Assembly: GCA_027064005.1 (NCBI GenBank)
Contig: JAMOQM010000112.1
Location: 1 to 34,608 of the forward strand
Source: Candidatus Cloacimonadota bacterium
Lineage (GTDB): Bacteria > Cloacimonadota > Cloacimonadia > Cloacimonadales > JAMOQM01
DNA: 34,608 bases
Direction: 5' to 3'
Part shown: positions 34,398 through 34,608 of the stretch, one piece after another
Position numbering within the stretch: position 1 is the stretch's first letter
Layout of the letters: every line of letters begins with the position of its first letter
Translations under genes and position numbers: made by a program
Notes under the pieces: generated by a model
The model's database searches: none
Told to the model about the DNA's origin: nothing
The model's input: only the letters and a program-made list of their open reading frames with translations

Positions 34398-34608
34398 CTA
34401 TAGATAATTTTCGTCTAATTCCTTTCTTCTCTTATGATTTTCATTATACCATTTTATTGTTTCCGAAAGTTGTTCTTCGATGGAATGTTTTTGGATGTAT
34501 CCGTCCTTCCTTATTTTCTCTGAATAGTATTCGGTTGAGGTTGCAAATTTCCTCATTCTATCACTGTTAATCGGAATATCTTTATGCAAAACTTTCGCTA
34601 AAACATCA
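34398..34608 (-). CDS. C-terminal part of an NAD-dependent epimerase/dehydratase family protein (partial)
   Basis: The frame is open to the window edge, so only the last 69 residues are seen (first complete codon at 34607-34605). The peptide DVLAKVLHKDIPINSDRMRKFATSTEYYSEKIRKDG, then SIEEQLSETIKWYNEN, is the usual closing part of extended short-chain dehydrogenases acting on nucleotide sugars (UDP-glucose 4-epimerase-like). In these the final helix 'SLEEGLxxTIxWY' packs on the substrate-binding domain. The Rossmann fold and the YxxxK active site lie beyond the edge. The true start is outside the window; an internal TTG at 34589 is not a real start. Confidence 0.8.
   Translation of the reverse strand, partial: DVLAKVLHKDIPINSDRMRKFATSTEYYSEKIRKDGYIQKHSIEEQLSETIKWYNENHKRRKELDENYL

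Noticed and set aside
1-34608. CRISPR arrays, tRNA/rRNA genes, integrase or phage structural genes
   Set aside because: No regularly spaced repeats, tRNA cloverleaf motifs, rRNA-like blocks or phage/integrase proteins could be seen on either strand.

Overview
This AT-rich window reads as a chromosomal segment of a Gram-negative bacterium of the FCB group. Candidatus Cloacimonadota or a close neighbour is my best guess, but no rRNA or other taxonomic marker is present to prove it. The clues are a PorX-type response regulator/PglZ protein next to tsaE, a secreted protein with a type-A type IX secretion (T9SS) C-terminal sorting domain, predicted outer-membrane barrel and FecR-like proteins, split glycine decarboxylase subunits, and a lysine 5,6-aminomutase. 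Coding is dense and there are no tRNAs, rRNAs, CRISPR arrays or intact mobile elements.

Layout: (1) 1-3623, plus strand: tail of an AAA-ATPase/PD-(D/E)XK nuclease-type protein, panB, an unknown 204-aa protein, porX and tsaE, all overlapping or closely spaced and ended by a bidirectional hairpin. (2) 3652-6436, minus strand: gcvPA-gcvPB. (3) 6887-15125, plus strand: ddl followed by six tightly packed genes: a secreted protein, a FecR-domain protein, an outer-membrane barrel, a CHASE2 adenylate/guanylate cyclase, a GGDEF diguanylate cyclase and a PEBP-family protein. (4) 15297-17621: kamD-kamE. (5) 17679-24651: trmFO, then queD-engB-dxs-mnmE and a phosphohexomutase. (6) 24729-29958, minus strand: a chemoreceptor and a two-gene flavin/iron-sulfur amine dehydrogenase. 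(7) 30232-33326, plus strand: a large T9SS-sorted surface protein and a VF530-family protein. (8) 33328-34608: a broken ABC-2 permease, about 500 bp of decayed DNA and the 3' end of a sugar-nucleotide epimerase/dehydratase, all on the minus strand.

Functionally the window combines amino-acid catabolism (glycine, lysine, probably a secondary amine or imino acid), methylene-tetrahydrofolate use (GcvP supplies it; PanB, TrmFO and MnmE use it), tRNA modification (TsaE, TrmFO, QueD, MnmE) and envelope signalling. The strongest candidate for an undescribed system is the ddl-linked envelope-to-second-messenger operon at 6887-15125. It puts periplasmic and outer-membrane proteins together with a CHASE2 class III cyclase and a diguanylate cyclase, so one transcript could turn an envelope state into both cAMP/cGMP and c-di-GMP signals. 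Several promoters carry TTGACA-like -35 boxes 53-57 nt upstream of the start codon, and several gene pairs share an 8-nt stop/start overlap.
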